Positions 1 to 8,754 are shown, numbered from the stretch's first letter. The stretch is 64,000 nt of DNA from Opitutaceae bacterium (GCA_003164715.1 PLTZ01000068.1:1-64000); one strand, 5' to 3'. The notes: a model not told the origin generated them from the sequence alone. A program made the numbers and translations.

Positions 1-28
1 GGACCCCAACTACAATTCAAATAGGGCG

Positions 29-832
29 ATGCCCGTCGAGATAATCACCAGCCTGCAGAACCCAAGGTTGAAGCGCCTCGTGCGGCTGCGCGACCGCCGG
101 GCCCGGGACGAGGAGCGCGCCTTCCTCGTCGAGGGCTACCGCGAGGTTCGGCGCGCCCTTGAGAAGAAGGTGGCGCTGGACGAGCTGTATTTCTCGAGGG
201 ATTGGTTCCTCGGGGCGAACGAGCCGGCGCTTCTGGCCGCGGCCGAGGCCGCCGGGGCCACGCTCTACGAGCTGTCTAAGGAGGCGTTCGCAAAGGTCGC
301 CTACCGCGAACGGCCCGACGGCATCCTTGCGGTGGCGCCGCAGTGGCGGAAGGCGCTTTCGGACCTGCCCGTGGCCGCGAACCCGTTTGTGCTCGTGGTC
401 GAGGCCATCGAGAAGCCTGGAAACCTGGGAACGATCCTCAGGAGCGCCGACGCGGCCGGGTGCGACGCGGTGATCGTTTGCGACCCGGTGACCGACCTCT
501 TTAACCCAAACGTCGTCCGTGCGTCGACGGGGGTCCTCTTCTCGGTGCCCTGCGTGGTCGAGGAGGGAACGGCGGTCCTGGCGTGGCTCCGCGAGCGCGG
601 GATGCGCACCGTGGCCACCACACCCGCAGCGAAGGCCGTCTACTCGGACTGCGACTTGAGGGGCCCGCTGGCTGTCGTCATGGGGAGCGAGCAGTACGGG
701 CTGAGCGAGTTCTGGCTCAAGAACGCGGATCTTCCCGTGCGGATCCCCATGGCCGGCCAGGCCGACTCGCTCAACGTGGCGATGGCTGCGCTGATCACGC
801 TCTTCGAGGCGGTGAGGCAGCGGCGCGGGTAG
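29..832 (+). CDS. TrmH/SpoU-family RNA 2'-O-ribose methyltransferase
   Basis: Predicted SAM-dependent 2'-O-methyltransferase acting on rRNA or tRNA in the cytoplasm. The 267-residue protein has an N-terminal substrate-binding domain (about 1-105, starting with the TSLQNPRLK stretch typical of RlmB/TsnR-like proteins). A SpoU domain with the knotted SAM site follows. Its three motifs are present: EKPGNLGTILRSAD at about 128-141, the VVMGSEQYGLS segment, and the C-terminal IPMAGQADSLNVAMA. The exact target nucleotide cannot be told from sequence. The gene is convergent with the oleD-like gene, leaving about 6 bases between the stops. The ATG at 29 gives a normal length. Confidence 0.9.
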   Translation: MPVEIITSLQNPRLKRLVRLRDRRARDEERAFLVEGYREVRRALEKKVALDELYFSRDWFLGANEPALLAAAEAAGATLYELSKEAFAKVAYRERPDGILAVAPQWRKALSDLPVAANPFVLVVEAIEKPGNLGTILRSADAAGCDAVIVCDPVTDLFNPNVVRASTGVLFSVPCVVEEGTAVLAWLRERGMRTVATTPAAKAVYSDCDLRGPLAVVMGSEQYGLSEFWLKNADLPVRIPMAGQADSLNVAMAALITLFEAVRQRRG

Positions 833-838
833 TTCCAA

Positions 839-1864
839 TCAGTTCGACCGCAGCAGGCGGACCAGTTCGGACGTGCCCTGCGCCATGCTGACGCGGGGGG
901 CGTAGCCCAGGTCCCTGCGGGCGGCGGAGATGTCGAACCAGTGGTCCATGGCAAGCTCCGCGGCCACGAAACGGGTCATGGGTGGCTCGCTCGCGAGAGG
1001 AAGCAAGCTCCACGCGGCCTCGCAGGCGCAGCCGATCGCCGTCGCCGCGCGCAGGGACAGCCTCCGGGTCACGGGCGCCTCGCCCAGGGCGACCAAGAGG
1101 CCGTTGATCCATTCCCAGAGAATGACCGGCTCGCCGTTCGTGATGAAGTAGGCCTTTCCGCCCGCGGCTGGGGCGTCGCCGGCCAACGACCTTTCCGCGG
1201 CGACGTGAGCGTCGGCTGCGTTCTCGATATGGACCAGGTCGACGCGGTTCGTCCCCTCCCCCACGATCCTCAGGCGGCCCGCCCGCGCGCGTGCCAAGAG
1301 GCGCGGCACGAGATGGGGGTCGCCCGGCCCCCAGATGAGATGAGGCCGAAGTGCCACTGTCCGGAGCGCCTGGCAATGCGCCGCGAGCACCTCCGCCTCG
1401 GCGGCGGCCTTTGTTAGGGGATAAGGGCTCGGGCAGTGCGTCGTGAGAGGAAGGGATTCGTTCACGCCGGCGAGGTCGCGTCCGTTGTACACGACGCTTG
1501 GCGTGCTGGTGTGGATGAGGCGACTCACACCGTGGATCCGGCATCCGTCGATCACGGCGCGCGTGCCGAGCACATTGGTCCTGAAAAAATCCGCGCGCCT
1601 TCCCCACACGCCCACCCTCGCGGCCACGTGGAACACGGCCTGCATCCCCCGGCACGCCTCGCGCACGCCCACGGGGTCCTCGAGCGAGACGCGGATGAAC
1701 CGGACTCCGCGCGCCACCAGGTCGGGCGCCGGCGTCCTGCCGGCGACGGCGACCGGACGACCCTGCGAAAGAAGCCGGTCGACGATGGCGCGGCCTAGGA
1801 ATCCGGTTCCCCCTGTGACGAGCACGGGGCCCAGCGCGGAATCATTCGGCTTCTCGTCGTTCAT
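839..1864 (-). CDS. oleD: OleD-like NAD(P)-dependent 2-alkyl-3-oxoalkanoate reductase
   Basis: A short-chain dehydrogenase of the 3-beta-HSD/epimerase type. It has a Rossmann glycine motif near the N-terminus (VTGGTGFLG, about 16-24) and a YPLTK catalytic Tyr/Lys pair. OleD reduces the beta-keto acid made by OleA to a beta-hydroxy acid in head-to-head olefin biosynthesis. The assignment leans on the partner gene: the next gene upstream is an OleC-like AMP-dependent ligase, 21 bases away on the same strand. Length (341 aa) suits OleD. On its own the sequence could be another NAD-dependent epimerase/dehydratase. No oleA or oleB is seen in this window. Confidence 0.78.
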   Translation of the reverse strand: MNDEKPNDSALGPVLVTGGTGFLGRAIVDRLLSQGRPVAVAGRTPAPDLVARGVRFIRVSLEDPVGVREACRGMQAVFHVAARVGVWGRRADFFRTNVLGTRAVIDGCRIHGVSRLIHTSTPSVVYNGRDLAGVNESLPLTTHCPSPYPLTKAAAEAEVLAAHCQALRTVALRPHLIWGPGDPHLVPRLLARARAGRLRIVGEGTNRVDLVHIENAADAHVAAERSLAGDAPAAGGKAYFITNGEPVILWEWINGLLVALGEAPVTRRLSLRAATAIGCACEAAWSLLPLASEPPMTRFVAAELAMDHWFDISAARRDLGYAPRVSMAQGTSELVRLLRSN

Positions 1865-1885
1865 TGTCTCGGCGGGCGCGCAGGT

Positions 1886-3493
1886 TCAGGCGGTCTGGTG
1901 GGCCCTGGCTCCGGCGGCCCACCTTGCGAGGGCGAGCCTGTGGATCTTCGCATTGTGGCGGACGTCGACCGGAAGGTGCCTATGGAAGAAGAAGGTCCTG
2001 ATCGCGGCCGTGTGCGGATGTCCCCGCGCGAGGCCGCGAAGCTCGGCGACAAGGGCGCGCACGTCCGCCTCGCCTCGGATACGGGTCTCGACGACCAGCG
2101 CGGGTTCCCCGGCCAGCCCAATCAGGGCGCACCGCCTCGCGCGCGGATGGACGCGGAAGACCTGCTCGCAGGGCTCCGTGAACAAAGTGCCGGCCGGGGT
2201 CTCGACCCGCTCGGCCTTGCGGCCGAGGTACCAGAGGCGCCCTTCGCCGTCGATGGAGCCGCAGTCCCCCATCCGGTGCCAGACGCCGCCGGTAACCGGG
2301 TCGGCGATCTTCGCGCCGGCGGTCGCCTCGGGCAGGGCGTCGTACTCCTTCGTCACGACGGGCCCGCGCACGATGATCTCCCCGACCGTTCCGGCGGGAA
2401 GAACGCTCTCCTGCCGGAATGCGGCGATGGGGCCGTCCGAGATGGGGATTATCCTCACGTCGATGCTCCGGACCGGGCGCCCGACGCACGCGCCGCGCGT
2501 GGAGGCAGGATCGATCTCGTCGGCGCAGACGGTGCTCACGGGCAGCGCCTCGGTCGCGCCGTACGGGCTGTGGAGCCGGCCCCCGGTCAGGAACGAGCGG
2601 GAGGCGTCCCAGAGGTCGGCGGGAACGGGCGCCCCGGCGCACAGGACCCGCTTCAGGCTCGGAAGCCGAAGGTCCCGTGCGCGACAGTATTCGGCGACCT
2701 TCCTCCAGAGCGTGGGAGAGCCAAAGGAATTCGTGACACCTTCCTGCAGGATGGCCTGGACGATCTTGCCGGGGTCGGCCATGGCCGGCCGGCGCGGATC
2801 CATCTCGGGGATGACGCTTGTCATGCCGAGCGCGGGATTGAACAGCGCAAAGAGGGGAAGGAGGGGCAGGTCGATCTCGCCCGGCTCGATGCCGTAGGTC
2901 TCGCGGATGAGGCCCACCTGGGCCTCGAACATGCCGTGCTCGTAGCGGACCCCCTTTGGGGCGCCGGTGGATCCGGACGTGAAGAGGACGGCGGCGAGGT
3001 CGCCGGGCTCCGCGCAGGCCGCGTCCGCGGGCGCGCCCGCACCCTGCGCGATCCGGGCCGTGAGCGAGCCGCTCGCCGGAACGCGGACCCGGACACTCCG
3101 AAAGGCGCGCCTGCACACGCGGGACAGGATCTGGGCCAACGGGATGCCGACCAGGGCCCGCGGCTGCGTGCGCTCGACGCAGGCGAGGAAGCTCCTCAGC
3201 CCCATGCCCGGGTCGATGACGACGGGCACGGCACCCAGCTTGAACAGGGCGAACACCGAGGCGACGAGCGGGAGCCCCGGCCTTACCATGACGAGGGTCC
3301 GGTCTCCCCGGACGACTCCCCGCGCGCTCAACCTCGAGCACCAGGCGTCGGTCTCCCCCCGCAGCCCCGAAAAGCTCAGGGAAAGGTAGTCTATCGCGCC
3401 CGAGGAAGTCCGACCCCGCGGAACCTTGAGCGCCGTGGCCCCCGGCTGCGCAGCAGCCATCCGGTCAAGATGGCGGGCGATATTTGCGTTCAC
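1886..3493 (-). CDS. oleC: OleC-like beta-lactone synthetase (AMP-dependent ligase family)
   Basis: A 535-residue ANL-superfamily enzyme. The phosphate-binding loop FTSGSTGAPKG lies at about 171-181, followed by the SPYGATEALP motif and the C-terminal MGDCGSIDGEGRLWYLGRK core. In OleC proteins this fold converts beta-hydroxy acids to beta-lactones with ATP, a step towards long-chain olefins. The N-terminus (NIARHL then AAQPGATAL) is typical of OleC. Its start overlaps the end of the rnd gene by 4 bases and it is followed directly by oleD, so the three are probably co-transcribed. There is no fused OleB alpha/beta-hydrolase domain at the N-terminus. A fatty acyl-CoA ligase is the alternative, but the oleD neighbour favours OleC. 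Confidence 0.8.
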   Translation of the reverse strand: MNANIARHLDRMAAAQPGATALKVPRGRTSSGAIDYLSLSFSGLRGETDAWCSRLSARGVVRGDRTLVMVRPGLPLVASVFALFKLGAVPVVIDPGMGLRSFLACVERTQPRALVGIPLAQILSRVCRRAFRSVRVRVPASGSLTARIAQGAGAPADAACAEPGDLAAVLFTSGSTGAPKGVRYEHGMFEAQVGLIRETYGIEPGEIDLPLLPLFALFNPALGMTSVIPEMDPRRPAMADPGKIVQAILQEGVTNSFGSPTLWRKVAEYCRARDLRLPSLKRVLCAGAPVPADLWDASRSFLTGGRLHSPYGATEALPVSTVCADEIDPASTRGACVGRPVRSIDVRIIPISDGPIAAFRQESVLPAGTVGEIIVRGPVVTKEYDALPEATAGAKIADPVTGGVWHRMGDCGSIDGEGRLWYLGRKAERVETPAGTLFTEPCEQVFRVHPRARRCALIGLAGEPALVVETRIRGEADVRALVAELRGLARGHPHTAAIRTFFFHRHLPVDVRHNAKIHRLALARWAAGARAHQTA

Positions 3494-4665
3494 ACCTTGA
3501 GCGAGGGCGCCTCGGCGAGGAGGGAGGCCTGCCAGGGCAGTAGAATCTCGCCCAGCTTGCGGGGCGTGCGCGCGATCTGCGAAAGCTGCGAGCGGTTGGC
3601 GATGAGCGTCGGCTCGATCGAGATCTTCGAGGCTATCTTGTCGCGCTCCTCCTTGATCCGGTCCATGAGGGCGATCTCAGACTGGGTGAGCGGGTGGTGG
3701 TTCGGGTCGCGGCCGGGCCGCCTCGGAAGCGTGCGGGGGTCCCGCTCGAGGCCCTCGCGGACCGCGGCGGCGAGCGACCCGATGAGGCGAGCGTGCCGCT
3801 TGCCGAGGTTCACGGAGGACAGGATCTCGTCGGCCGTGGCGCCCTCGTCGGCGAACGACGCCAGCTTCATCAGGAGCTCGTTCGAGCAGACCTTGAACGG
3901 CGGGGTGTCGAGCCGGAGCGCCTGCTCCTGGCGCCAGTGCCACACGGCGTGCAGGACCGTCTGGCCGTGCGCGCGCAGGCGCTCGGACCTGCCGATGCGC
4001 CAGTCGTTCTCGTCGGGAGGGGCGAATCCGGTGACACCGGCGTCGATCTGCGCCCGGCACTGCTGCTCCATCCAGTCGGCGCGGCCGAGGCGCTTGAGCT
4101 CCCGGGCGAGGATGTCCCGGAGCGCCGGCAGGTACCATACGTCGAGCGCCGCGTAGTCGAGGAGCTTCGGCGTGATGGGCCGGCGCGACCAGTTGGCCTT
4201 CTGGCCCTCCTTGTCGAGCTTCACGCCAAAGTTGTCTTCAATCAGCGAGGCGAGCCCTATGCGGCTGCGGCCGAGCAGCTGCGCGGCCAGCATCGTGTCG
4301 AAGAGGCTCTTGGCCCGGAAACGGCAGAAGTCGTAGAGGAGCCGCAGGTCAAAGTCGCTCCCGTGCATGACCAGGTGCTTCTTCGCGAGGCGGGGCCAGA
4401 GGACCCCGAGGTCGATGGGGGCCAGGGCATCGACCAGGAAGACCTCGCCGCACACGTAGAACTGAAGCAGGCACACCCGGACTCGGAACCGGAACATGTT
4501 GTCCGCCTCCGTATCCATGACGACCTCGTTCGACTGGTCGATGGCCGCCAGGAGGGGCTGCAGCCGCCCGGGCTGGTCGATGAGGCTGAAGCCGGAGATT
4601 CGGGGATGCTGTGTCTTGACGCCAAGGAGGCGGCGGAACGGGTGCGGCAGAAATCGGGAAATCAT
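3490..4665 (-). CDS. rnd: ribonuclease D
   Basis: A 3'-5' exoribonuclease of the DEDDy type that trims tRNA 3' ends in the cytoplasm. The 391-residue protein shows Exo I in VVMDTEADN (about 48-56), Exo II in LVMHGSDFDLRLLYDF, and Exo III with the tyrosine in LLDYAALDVWYLPAL. Two HRDC-like helical segments follow, around residues 215-285 and 310-385. Length matches the family. It overlaps the oleC start by 4 bases, a coupling that is probably positional rather than functional. The ATG at 4665 is used because the N-terminal region before the exonuclease domain is short and plausible. Confidence 0.9.
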   Translation of the reverse strand: MISRFLPHPFRRLLGVKTQHPRISGFSLIDQPGRLQPLLAAIDQSNEVVMDTEADNMFRFRVRVCLLQFYVCGEVFLVDALAPIDLGVLWPRLAKKHLVMHGSDFDLRLLYDFCRFRAKSLFDTMLAAQLLGRSRIGLASLIEDNFGVKLDKEGQKANWSRRPITPKLLDYAALDVWYLPALRDILARELKRLGRADWMEQQCRAQIDAGVTGFAPPDENDWRIGRSERLRAHGQTVLHAVWHWRQEQALRLDTPPFKVCSNELLMKLASFADEGATADEILSSVNLGKRHARLIGSLAAAVREGLERDPRTLPRRPGRDPNHHPLTQSEIALMDRIKEERDKIASKISIEPTLIANRSQLSQIARTPRKLGEILLPWQASLLAEAPSLKV

Positions 4666-4759
4666 TTCAAGCTACCCCGAGCGTGAATAGCCCGGCCAAC
4701 GAGGGCGAATCTTAAAAAGGCTAGGCCCCGGGGCCGCCCCACGTCCGCCCCGGGGGCGG

Positions 4760-5629
4760 TCACTCCGACCAGGTCGAGAGGAAGGCCGCCACGAGGCTCG
4801 GCAGGTCGGGGCTGTAGCCGCCCTCGAGGACCGCGGCGGCCGGAAGCCCCGAGCGGTGGAGCCACTTTCCCAGGAGCGCGAAGTCCTCCTTCTCGAGGCA
4901 GAGCTCCGTGAGGGGGTCGTGGGCATACGCGTCGAACCCGGCGGAGACCAGCACGAGCTCCGGCCTGAAGTCGCGCACGGCGTCAAGCGACGCGCGGAGC
5001 GCCTCCATGTGCTGCTCGCGCGGGGTGGCGGGCGCCACCGGCCAGTTGCGGCAGTTCCCGAGGTCGTGCAACCCGGTGCCGGGATACCCCGGGGACTGGT
5101 GCACCGAACAGACGAGGAAGCCCTCGCGCCCGAGGAGGATGGCCTCCGTGCCGTTGCCGTGATGCGCGTCGAAGTCCCACACGGCGACCCGCCCCACGCC
5201 GAGGTCGCGCTGCGCGACGAGCGCGGTGACCGCCACCTGGTTCAGGTAGCAGAAGCCCATCGCCTGGCTGGCGGTCGCGTGGTGCCCCGGGGGCCGCATG
5301 AGCGCCATGGCGGGCTGCCCGGTCCTGTGCACGTGGTCGGCGGCGGCAAGCGCCGCCCCCACGGAGCGCCGGGCATGCAGGCCGATGTCCGGGAAATAGC
5401 CCGTGTCCGCGTCAAAGTCGGCGGGCACCTTAAGGCGGGCGAGGTGCTCGGCCGTGTGGGCCAGGAGCAGCGTCGCGTCCGGGACGTCGTCCACCATGTC
5501 CCTCCAGGCCCACGAAGGGAAGGCTCCGCGGAGGTGCTCCGCCGTCCGGGACACCCGCGTGGGCCTCTCGGGGTGCTGGAAGGACCCGTATTCGGCGCAC
5601 CGGGGGTCGTGGATGATGAGCATGGACAT
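4760..5629 (-). CDS. histone deacetylase-superfamily zinc hydrolase
   Basis: A 289-residue member of the arginase/deacetylase fold that includes AcuC and acetylpolyamine amidohydrolases. Visible motifs are LMRPPGHHA (His-His charge relay), VWDFDAHHGNGT (zinc Asp and His), LVSAGFDAYAHDPL (second zinc Asp) and LEGGYS near the C-terminus. It should hydrolyse an acetylated amine or protein lysine in the cytoplasm, but the substrate cannot be read from sequence. It stands alone between rnd and the iron-transport genes, so context gives no help. Confidence 0.88.
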   Translation of the reverse strand: MSMLIIHDPRCAEYGSFQHPERPTRVSRTAEHLRGAFPSWAWRDMVDDVPDATLLLAHTAEHLARLKVPADFDADTGYFPDIGLHARRSVGAALAAADHVHRTGQPAMALMRPPGHHATASQAMGFCYLNQVAVTALVAQRDLGVGRVAVWDFDAHHGNGTEAILLGREGFLVCSVHQSPGYPGTGLHDLGNCRNWPVAPATPREQHMEALRASLDAVRDFRPELVLVSAGFDAYAHDPLTELCLEKEDFALLGKWLHRSGLPAAAVLEGGYSPDLPSLVAAFLSTWSE

Positions 5630-5698
5630 CGGTCGGGGGGGGCGGGCCTGGCGCCGTGATTGAGGCGCGGACTGCGCCCGCCTGTCAAACCGGACGGG

Positions 5699-5881
5699 TC
5701 AATCTTGCGTCCGGACGGGCTTCTCCTGGTCGCGCGCCCGGGCCCGCAGGTCCCCGGACGGACACCCGCAGTCCCCGCCGCAGCCCGGATTGCGCCGCTT
5801 GGCGAGCGAGCGCATGACGAGCCAAGCCGCGGCCGCGGCCGCGATCAGGAGCGCTGCAAGAGTCTGGAGTCCGGGTGACAT
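5699..5881 (-). CDS. FeoB-associated Cys-rich membrane protein
   Basis: A 60-residue protein: an N-terminal membrane helix (about residues 4-24), a basic patch (KRR), then a tight cysteine cluster CGGDCGC. It starts 5 bases after feoB on the same strand. This architecture (one helix plus a CxxxCxC-like cluster directly behind feoB) is the one seen in the small FeoB-associated Cys-rich family. Its job in ferrous iron uptake, perhaps metal handling at the FeoB exit, is not established. The ATG at 5881 gives a membrane segment at the very N-terminus; a much longer reading frame upstream is only an antisense-frame shadow of feoB. Confidence 0.75.
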   Translation of the reverse strand: MSPGLQTLAALLIAAAAAAWLVMRSLAKRRNPGCGGDCGCPSGDLRARARDQEKPVRTQD

Positions 5882-5886
5882 GGGGG

Positions 5887-7995
5887 TCAGAAGCCAAGCG
5901 CAGTGCCTGCCTGATAGACAATGAACGACAAGATCCACGCGGCGCCAGTCATATAGGCGGTCTGGAAGATGGGCCAGCGCCAGGAGTTGGTCTCCCTTCG
6001 GACGACGGCGATCGTGCTCATACACTGCATCGCGAAGACGTAGAAGATCATCAGTGTGAAGCAGACAAGCGGGGTGAAGAGCATGCGGCCATCCGGCCAT
6101 TTCGCCGAATGGAGCGCCTTTTGGAGCGTCGTGGTGTCCCCTTCGCCGGCCTCGGCGTTGAAGACCACGCCCATCGTGCTGACGAAGACCTCGCGCGCGG
6201 CGAACGAGCTGATGAGCCCGATCCCGATCTGCCAGTCGAAGCCGATCGGCCTGATGACGGGCTCGATCAGGCGGCCCGCGCGGCCGGCAAAGCTCTGGGC
6301 GAGCTGCTGCGTCGCGGTGGCCCCCTGCGGGGCTCTCGGGTGGGCCGAGAGATACCAGAGCACGATGCTGATGGCGAGGATCACGGTGCCCGCCCTCTTC
6401 AGGAAGAGGCCCGCCCGCTCGAGCATGTGCAGGCAGACGTCCCTCAGGCGGGGAAGCCTGTAGGGGGGAAGCTCCATGATCATGAGCGGCGGCTTGCCCC
6501 TGAGGAGCGTGCGCTTGAAGAGCCAGGCGAAGCCGAACGCGCCCAGCGTGCCGAGCGCATACATCAGCACCATGATGCCCACCTTTGCGGCGAGCGACAC
6601 GCGGGTGCCCGGCAGGAGCGCCGCGATCATCAGCAGGTAGACGGGAAGGCGCGCCGAGCAGCTCATCAGGGGCGCGACGAGGATCGTGACGAGGCGGTCC
6701 TTCGGGTCCTCGATCGTGCGCGTCGCCATGATGCCGGGGATGGCGCACGCGTAGGAGCTGAGGAGCGGGATGAAGGACTTGCCGTTCAGCCCCACCCGGC
6801 TCATCAGCCGGTCCATGATGAAGGCGGCGCGCGCCATGTAGCCGGTGTTCTCGAGGAGGCCTATGAAGAAGAAGAGGATGAGGATCTGGGGGAGGAAGGT
6901 GACGATGGTGCCCACCCCGCCGATGACCCCGTCCGTGATCAGGTTGCGCAGGTCACCCGCCGGCATCGAGGCCTTGATCCAGTTCGCGAGCAGGGTCGTA
7001 TGGTTCCCGATCCAGTCCATCGGCGCCTGGGCGAGGGAGAAGATGCTGACGAAGAGCAGCGTCATGACGACGCCGAGGACCAGCCAGCCCCAGACCGGGT
7101 GGGTGACGACGGTGTCGATCCGGTCGCTCAGGCTCGGCCCTGACGAATGGGCCGCGTGGGTGACCTCGGCCGCGATGGAGCCGATCGCCTCGTAGCGCGA
7201 ATTCACGAGCGTGCCCGCCCAGTCCATCCCGTCGGCCTCCCAACGCCCCTGCCACGACTTGAGGATCTCCTCGGTGCGCGGGTCGAGCGGCGTGGACCCC
7301 GAGACGCGCACGGAATCCTGGTCCGTGAGGAGGAGGAGCGCCTCGGCGCGCGCGATCAGCGGCGCCTTGCCGCCGTTGGCGACGAGCGACGCCTGCAGCT
7401 CGGCGACCGCCGAGGCGATGGCCGCCGGGATGTTCCACGCGTGCCTGGAGAGGGGCAGGTCGTGCCGGCTCATCGCGAGCTTGAGCTCGATGATCCCTTT
7501 GCCGTTCGACGCCTCGCACGGGATCACCGGGATCCCGAGCATCTGCTCCAAGCGGGCGACGCGGATGGACAGGCCCGCCTTGGCCGCCAGGTCCATCATG
7601 TTGAGGACAAGGATGACGGGCCGGCCGAGGTCCAGCACCTGGTGGACGAGGTAGAGGTTCCGCTCGAGGTTCGTTGAGTCGACGATGCACAGGATGCGGT
7701 CCGGCTGGGGCGTGTCGGCGCGCCTGCCGAGGAGGACGTCGCGCGTCACCGCCTCGTCGGGGGAACGCGCGGCCAGCGAGTACGCCCCGGGCAGGTCGAT
7801 GACCGAGATCGGCTGGCCGTGCTGCGAGTACACCGTCCCCATCTTCTTCTCGACGGTGACGCCCGGGTAGTTGCCCACCTTCTGCTTGAGTCCCGTGAGG
7901 GCGTTGAAAAGCGTGCTCTTTCCGCAGTTCGGATTGCCGACGAGCGCGTAGACCGGCGGCCGCGAGGGGACCGGAGCCTTCGGTGCCGGGTTCAT
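5887..7995 (-). CDS. feoB: ferrous iron transporter FeoB
   Basis: Inner-membrane Fe(II) permease with an N-terminal G-protein domain, 702 residues. G1 is GNPNCGKST (about 20-28), G3 is DLPGAYS and G4 is NMMD. A helical GDI-like region follows, then two Gate-type membrane halves (including SCSARLPVYLLM and the second gate near AAREVFVSTMG) within about 8-10 membrane helices. It overlaps the upstream feoA gene by 4 bases, indicating translational coupling. The small Cys-rich gene follows 5 bases later. A Fur-box-like sequence lies ahead of the operon. Confidence 0.96.
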   Translation of the reverse strand: MNPAPKAPVPSRPPVYALVGNPNCGKSTLFNALTGLKQKVGNYPGVTVEKKMGTVYSQHGQPISVIDLPGAYSLAARSPDEAVTRDVLLGRRADTPQPDRILCIVDSTNLERNLYLVHQVLDLGRPVILVLNMMDLAAKAGLSIRVARLEQMLGIPVIPCEASNGKGIIELKLAMSRHDLPLSRHAWNIPAAIASAVAELQASLVANGGKAPLIARAEALLLLTDQDSVRVSGSTPLDPRTEEILKSWQGRWEADGMDWAGTLVNSRYEAIGSIAAEVTHAAHSSGPSLSDRIDTVVTHPVWGWLVLGVVMTLLFVSIFSLAQAPMDWIGNHTTLLANWIKASMPAGDLRNLITDGVIGGVGTIVTFLPQILILFFFIGLLENTGYMARAAFIMDRLMSRVGLNGKSFIPLLSSYACAIPGIMATRTIEDPKDRLVTILVAPLMSCSARLPVYLLMIAALLPGTRVSLAAKVGIMVLMYALGTLGAFGFAWLFKRTLLRGKPPLMIMELPPYRLPRLRDVCLHMLERAGLFLKRAGTVILAISIVLWYLSAHPRAPQGATATQQLAQSFAGRAGRLIEPVIRPIGFDWQIGIGLISSFAAREVFVSTMGVVFNAEAGEGDTTTLQKALHSAKWPDGRMLFTPLVCFTLMIFYVFAMQCMSTIAVVRRETNSWRWPIFQTAYMTGAAWILSFIVYQAGTALGF

Positions 7996-8234
7996 GGCTC
8001 GGAGGGCTCGACCAGCACGTGCTCCGCCTCGCTCTTGCGCAGGGTCAGGTGGTAGCCGCGGACTTTGATCTCAATCGGGTCGCCGAAGGGGGCGCACCGC
8101 ACGAGCGTGACCCGGGTGCCCGCGAGAAGCCCCATCTCCCTCAGGCGGACCGAGCCGGAGGCCGCCTTTGGGAACTCACGCACGACGGCTGACGCGCCAA
8201 TGGGAAGGTCGGAGAGCTTGACCACCGCCGCCAT
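7992..8234 (-). CDS. feoA: FeoA-domain protein (second copy)
   Basis: An 80-residue SH3-like FeoA protein with the usual order of strands: a LSDLPIGASAVVREF start, LREMGLLAGTRVTLVR in the middle, DPIEIKVRGYHLTLRKSEAEHVLV at the end. FeoA is thought to bind or regulate FeoB. The last bases overlap feoB, so this copy is the one most tightly coupled to the permease. Of the two FeoA copies it is closer to the family consensus. Confidence 0.9.
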   Translation of the reverse strand: MAAVVKLSDLPIGASAVVREFPKAASGSVRLREMGLLAGTRVTLVRCAPFGDPIEIKVRGYHLTLRKSEAEHVLVEPSEP

Positions 8235-8249
8235 GGGATCGCCTCGCCC

Positions 8250-8501
8250 TTAGCGGGTCCCGATCCGCTCGACCAAGATCTGGCTGGCTGCGCGGTGGCT
8301 CAGCGCGATTCGCGTGCCGTTGACCTGGCACAGGATGGTGCGGGTTCCCGCGACCTTGGTCACGAAGGTGGATTCGCCAAATCCCATCTCCCGGACCCGC
8401 TGGCAGAACTCGGAATCGCCCTTAAGCTCGCAGACCCGACCCGTCGCGTGCGCGGGAAGCTGGCAGAGCGGAAACGGAGGGATGTTTCGAGATCCTAGCA
8501 T
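8250..8501 (-). CDS. feoA: FeoA-domain protein (first copy)
   Basis: A small FeoA-like protein (83 residues from the ATG at 8501). The fold signature is clear: LCQLPAHATGRVCEL, CQRVREMGFGESTFVTKVAG and NGTRIALSHRAASQILVE. Three extra cysteines (in LCQ, VCEL and FCQR) set it apart from the second copy. It is the first gene of the feoA-feoA-feoB operon, 15 bases ahead of the next feoA. A TTG at 8504 is an alternative start. The candidate -10 box ends only about 10 bases before the start codon and no Shine-Dalgarno sequence is seen, so the message may be leaderless or nearly so. Confidence 0.85.
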   Translation of the reverse strand: MLGSRNIPPFPLCQLPAHATGRVCELKGDSEFCQRVREMGFGESTFVTKVAGTRTILCQVNGTRIALSHRAASQILVERIGTR

Positions 8502-8511
8502 CAAAGGAGGG

Positions 8512-8542
8512 ATTATATAAGGGAACTGAGACTCAGTTTCAA
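8512..8542 (-). promoter_or_regulatory. Fur-box-like operator and promoter of the feo operon
   Basis: On the minus strand a TTGAAA (8542-8537) and a perfect TATAAT (8517-8512) are separated by 19 bases, somewhat longer than ideal. A 7-1-7 inverted repeat read on the plus strand as TGAGACT-C-AGTTTCA (8527-8541, six of seven pairs) overlaps the -35 and spacer. An even tighter palindrome AACTGAG-A-CTCAGTT lies at 8524-8538. TGAGAxT...A-type boxes match Fur sites in many Gram-negative bacteria, so iron repression of feo is the natural reading, but this is inference. Confidence 0.6.
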
Positions 8543-8754
8543 GATAATCATGTAGAAAGGAGAGAATCCAACGAACCTAGCGGTGCATTCCAAGTCGGGC
8601 TATTATCGCACGAAATCGGCCGAATTTTGGCAAAAACACATGAATATTGGGCAAAATGGAGCCAAAACAGCCCAAAACAGGCAGATTTCCCGATCCACAA
8701 TTTCCGATCCCTTGAGACCTGGTTCAACCCCAGGGTCGTGCGACCCCCACCCCA

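Noticed and set aside
1898-4156. A 752-codon open frame on the plus strand opposite oleC and rnd.
   Set aside because: It is antisense to two genes with intact motifs and has Arg/Gly/Pro-rich composition typical of GC-rich shadow frames.
8719-8741. A tRNA T-arm-like hairpin (CCTGG, loop TTCAACC, CCAGG).
   Set aside because: No anticodon arm, D arm or CCA end can be fitted around it; probably chance or a remnant.
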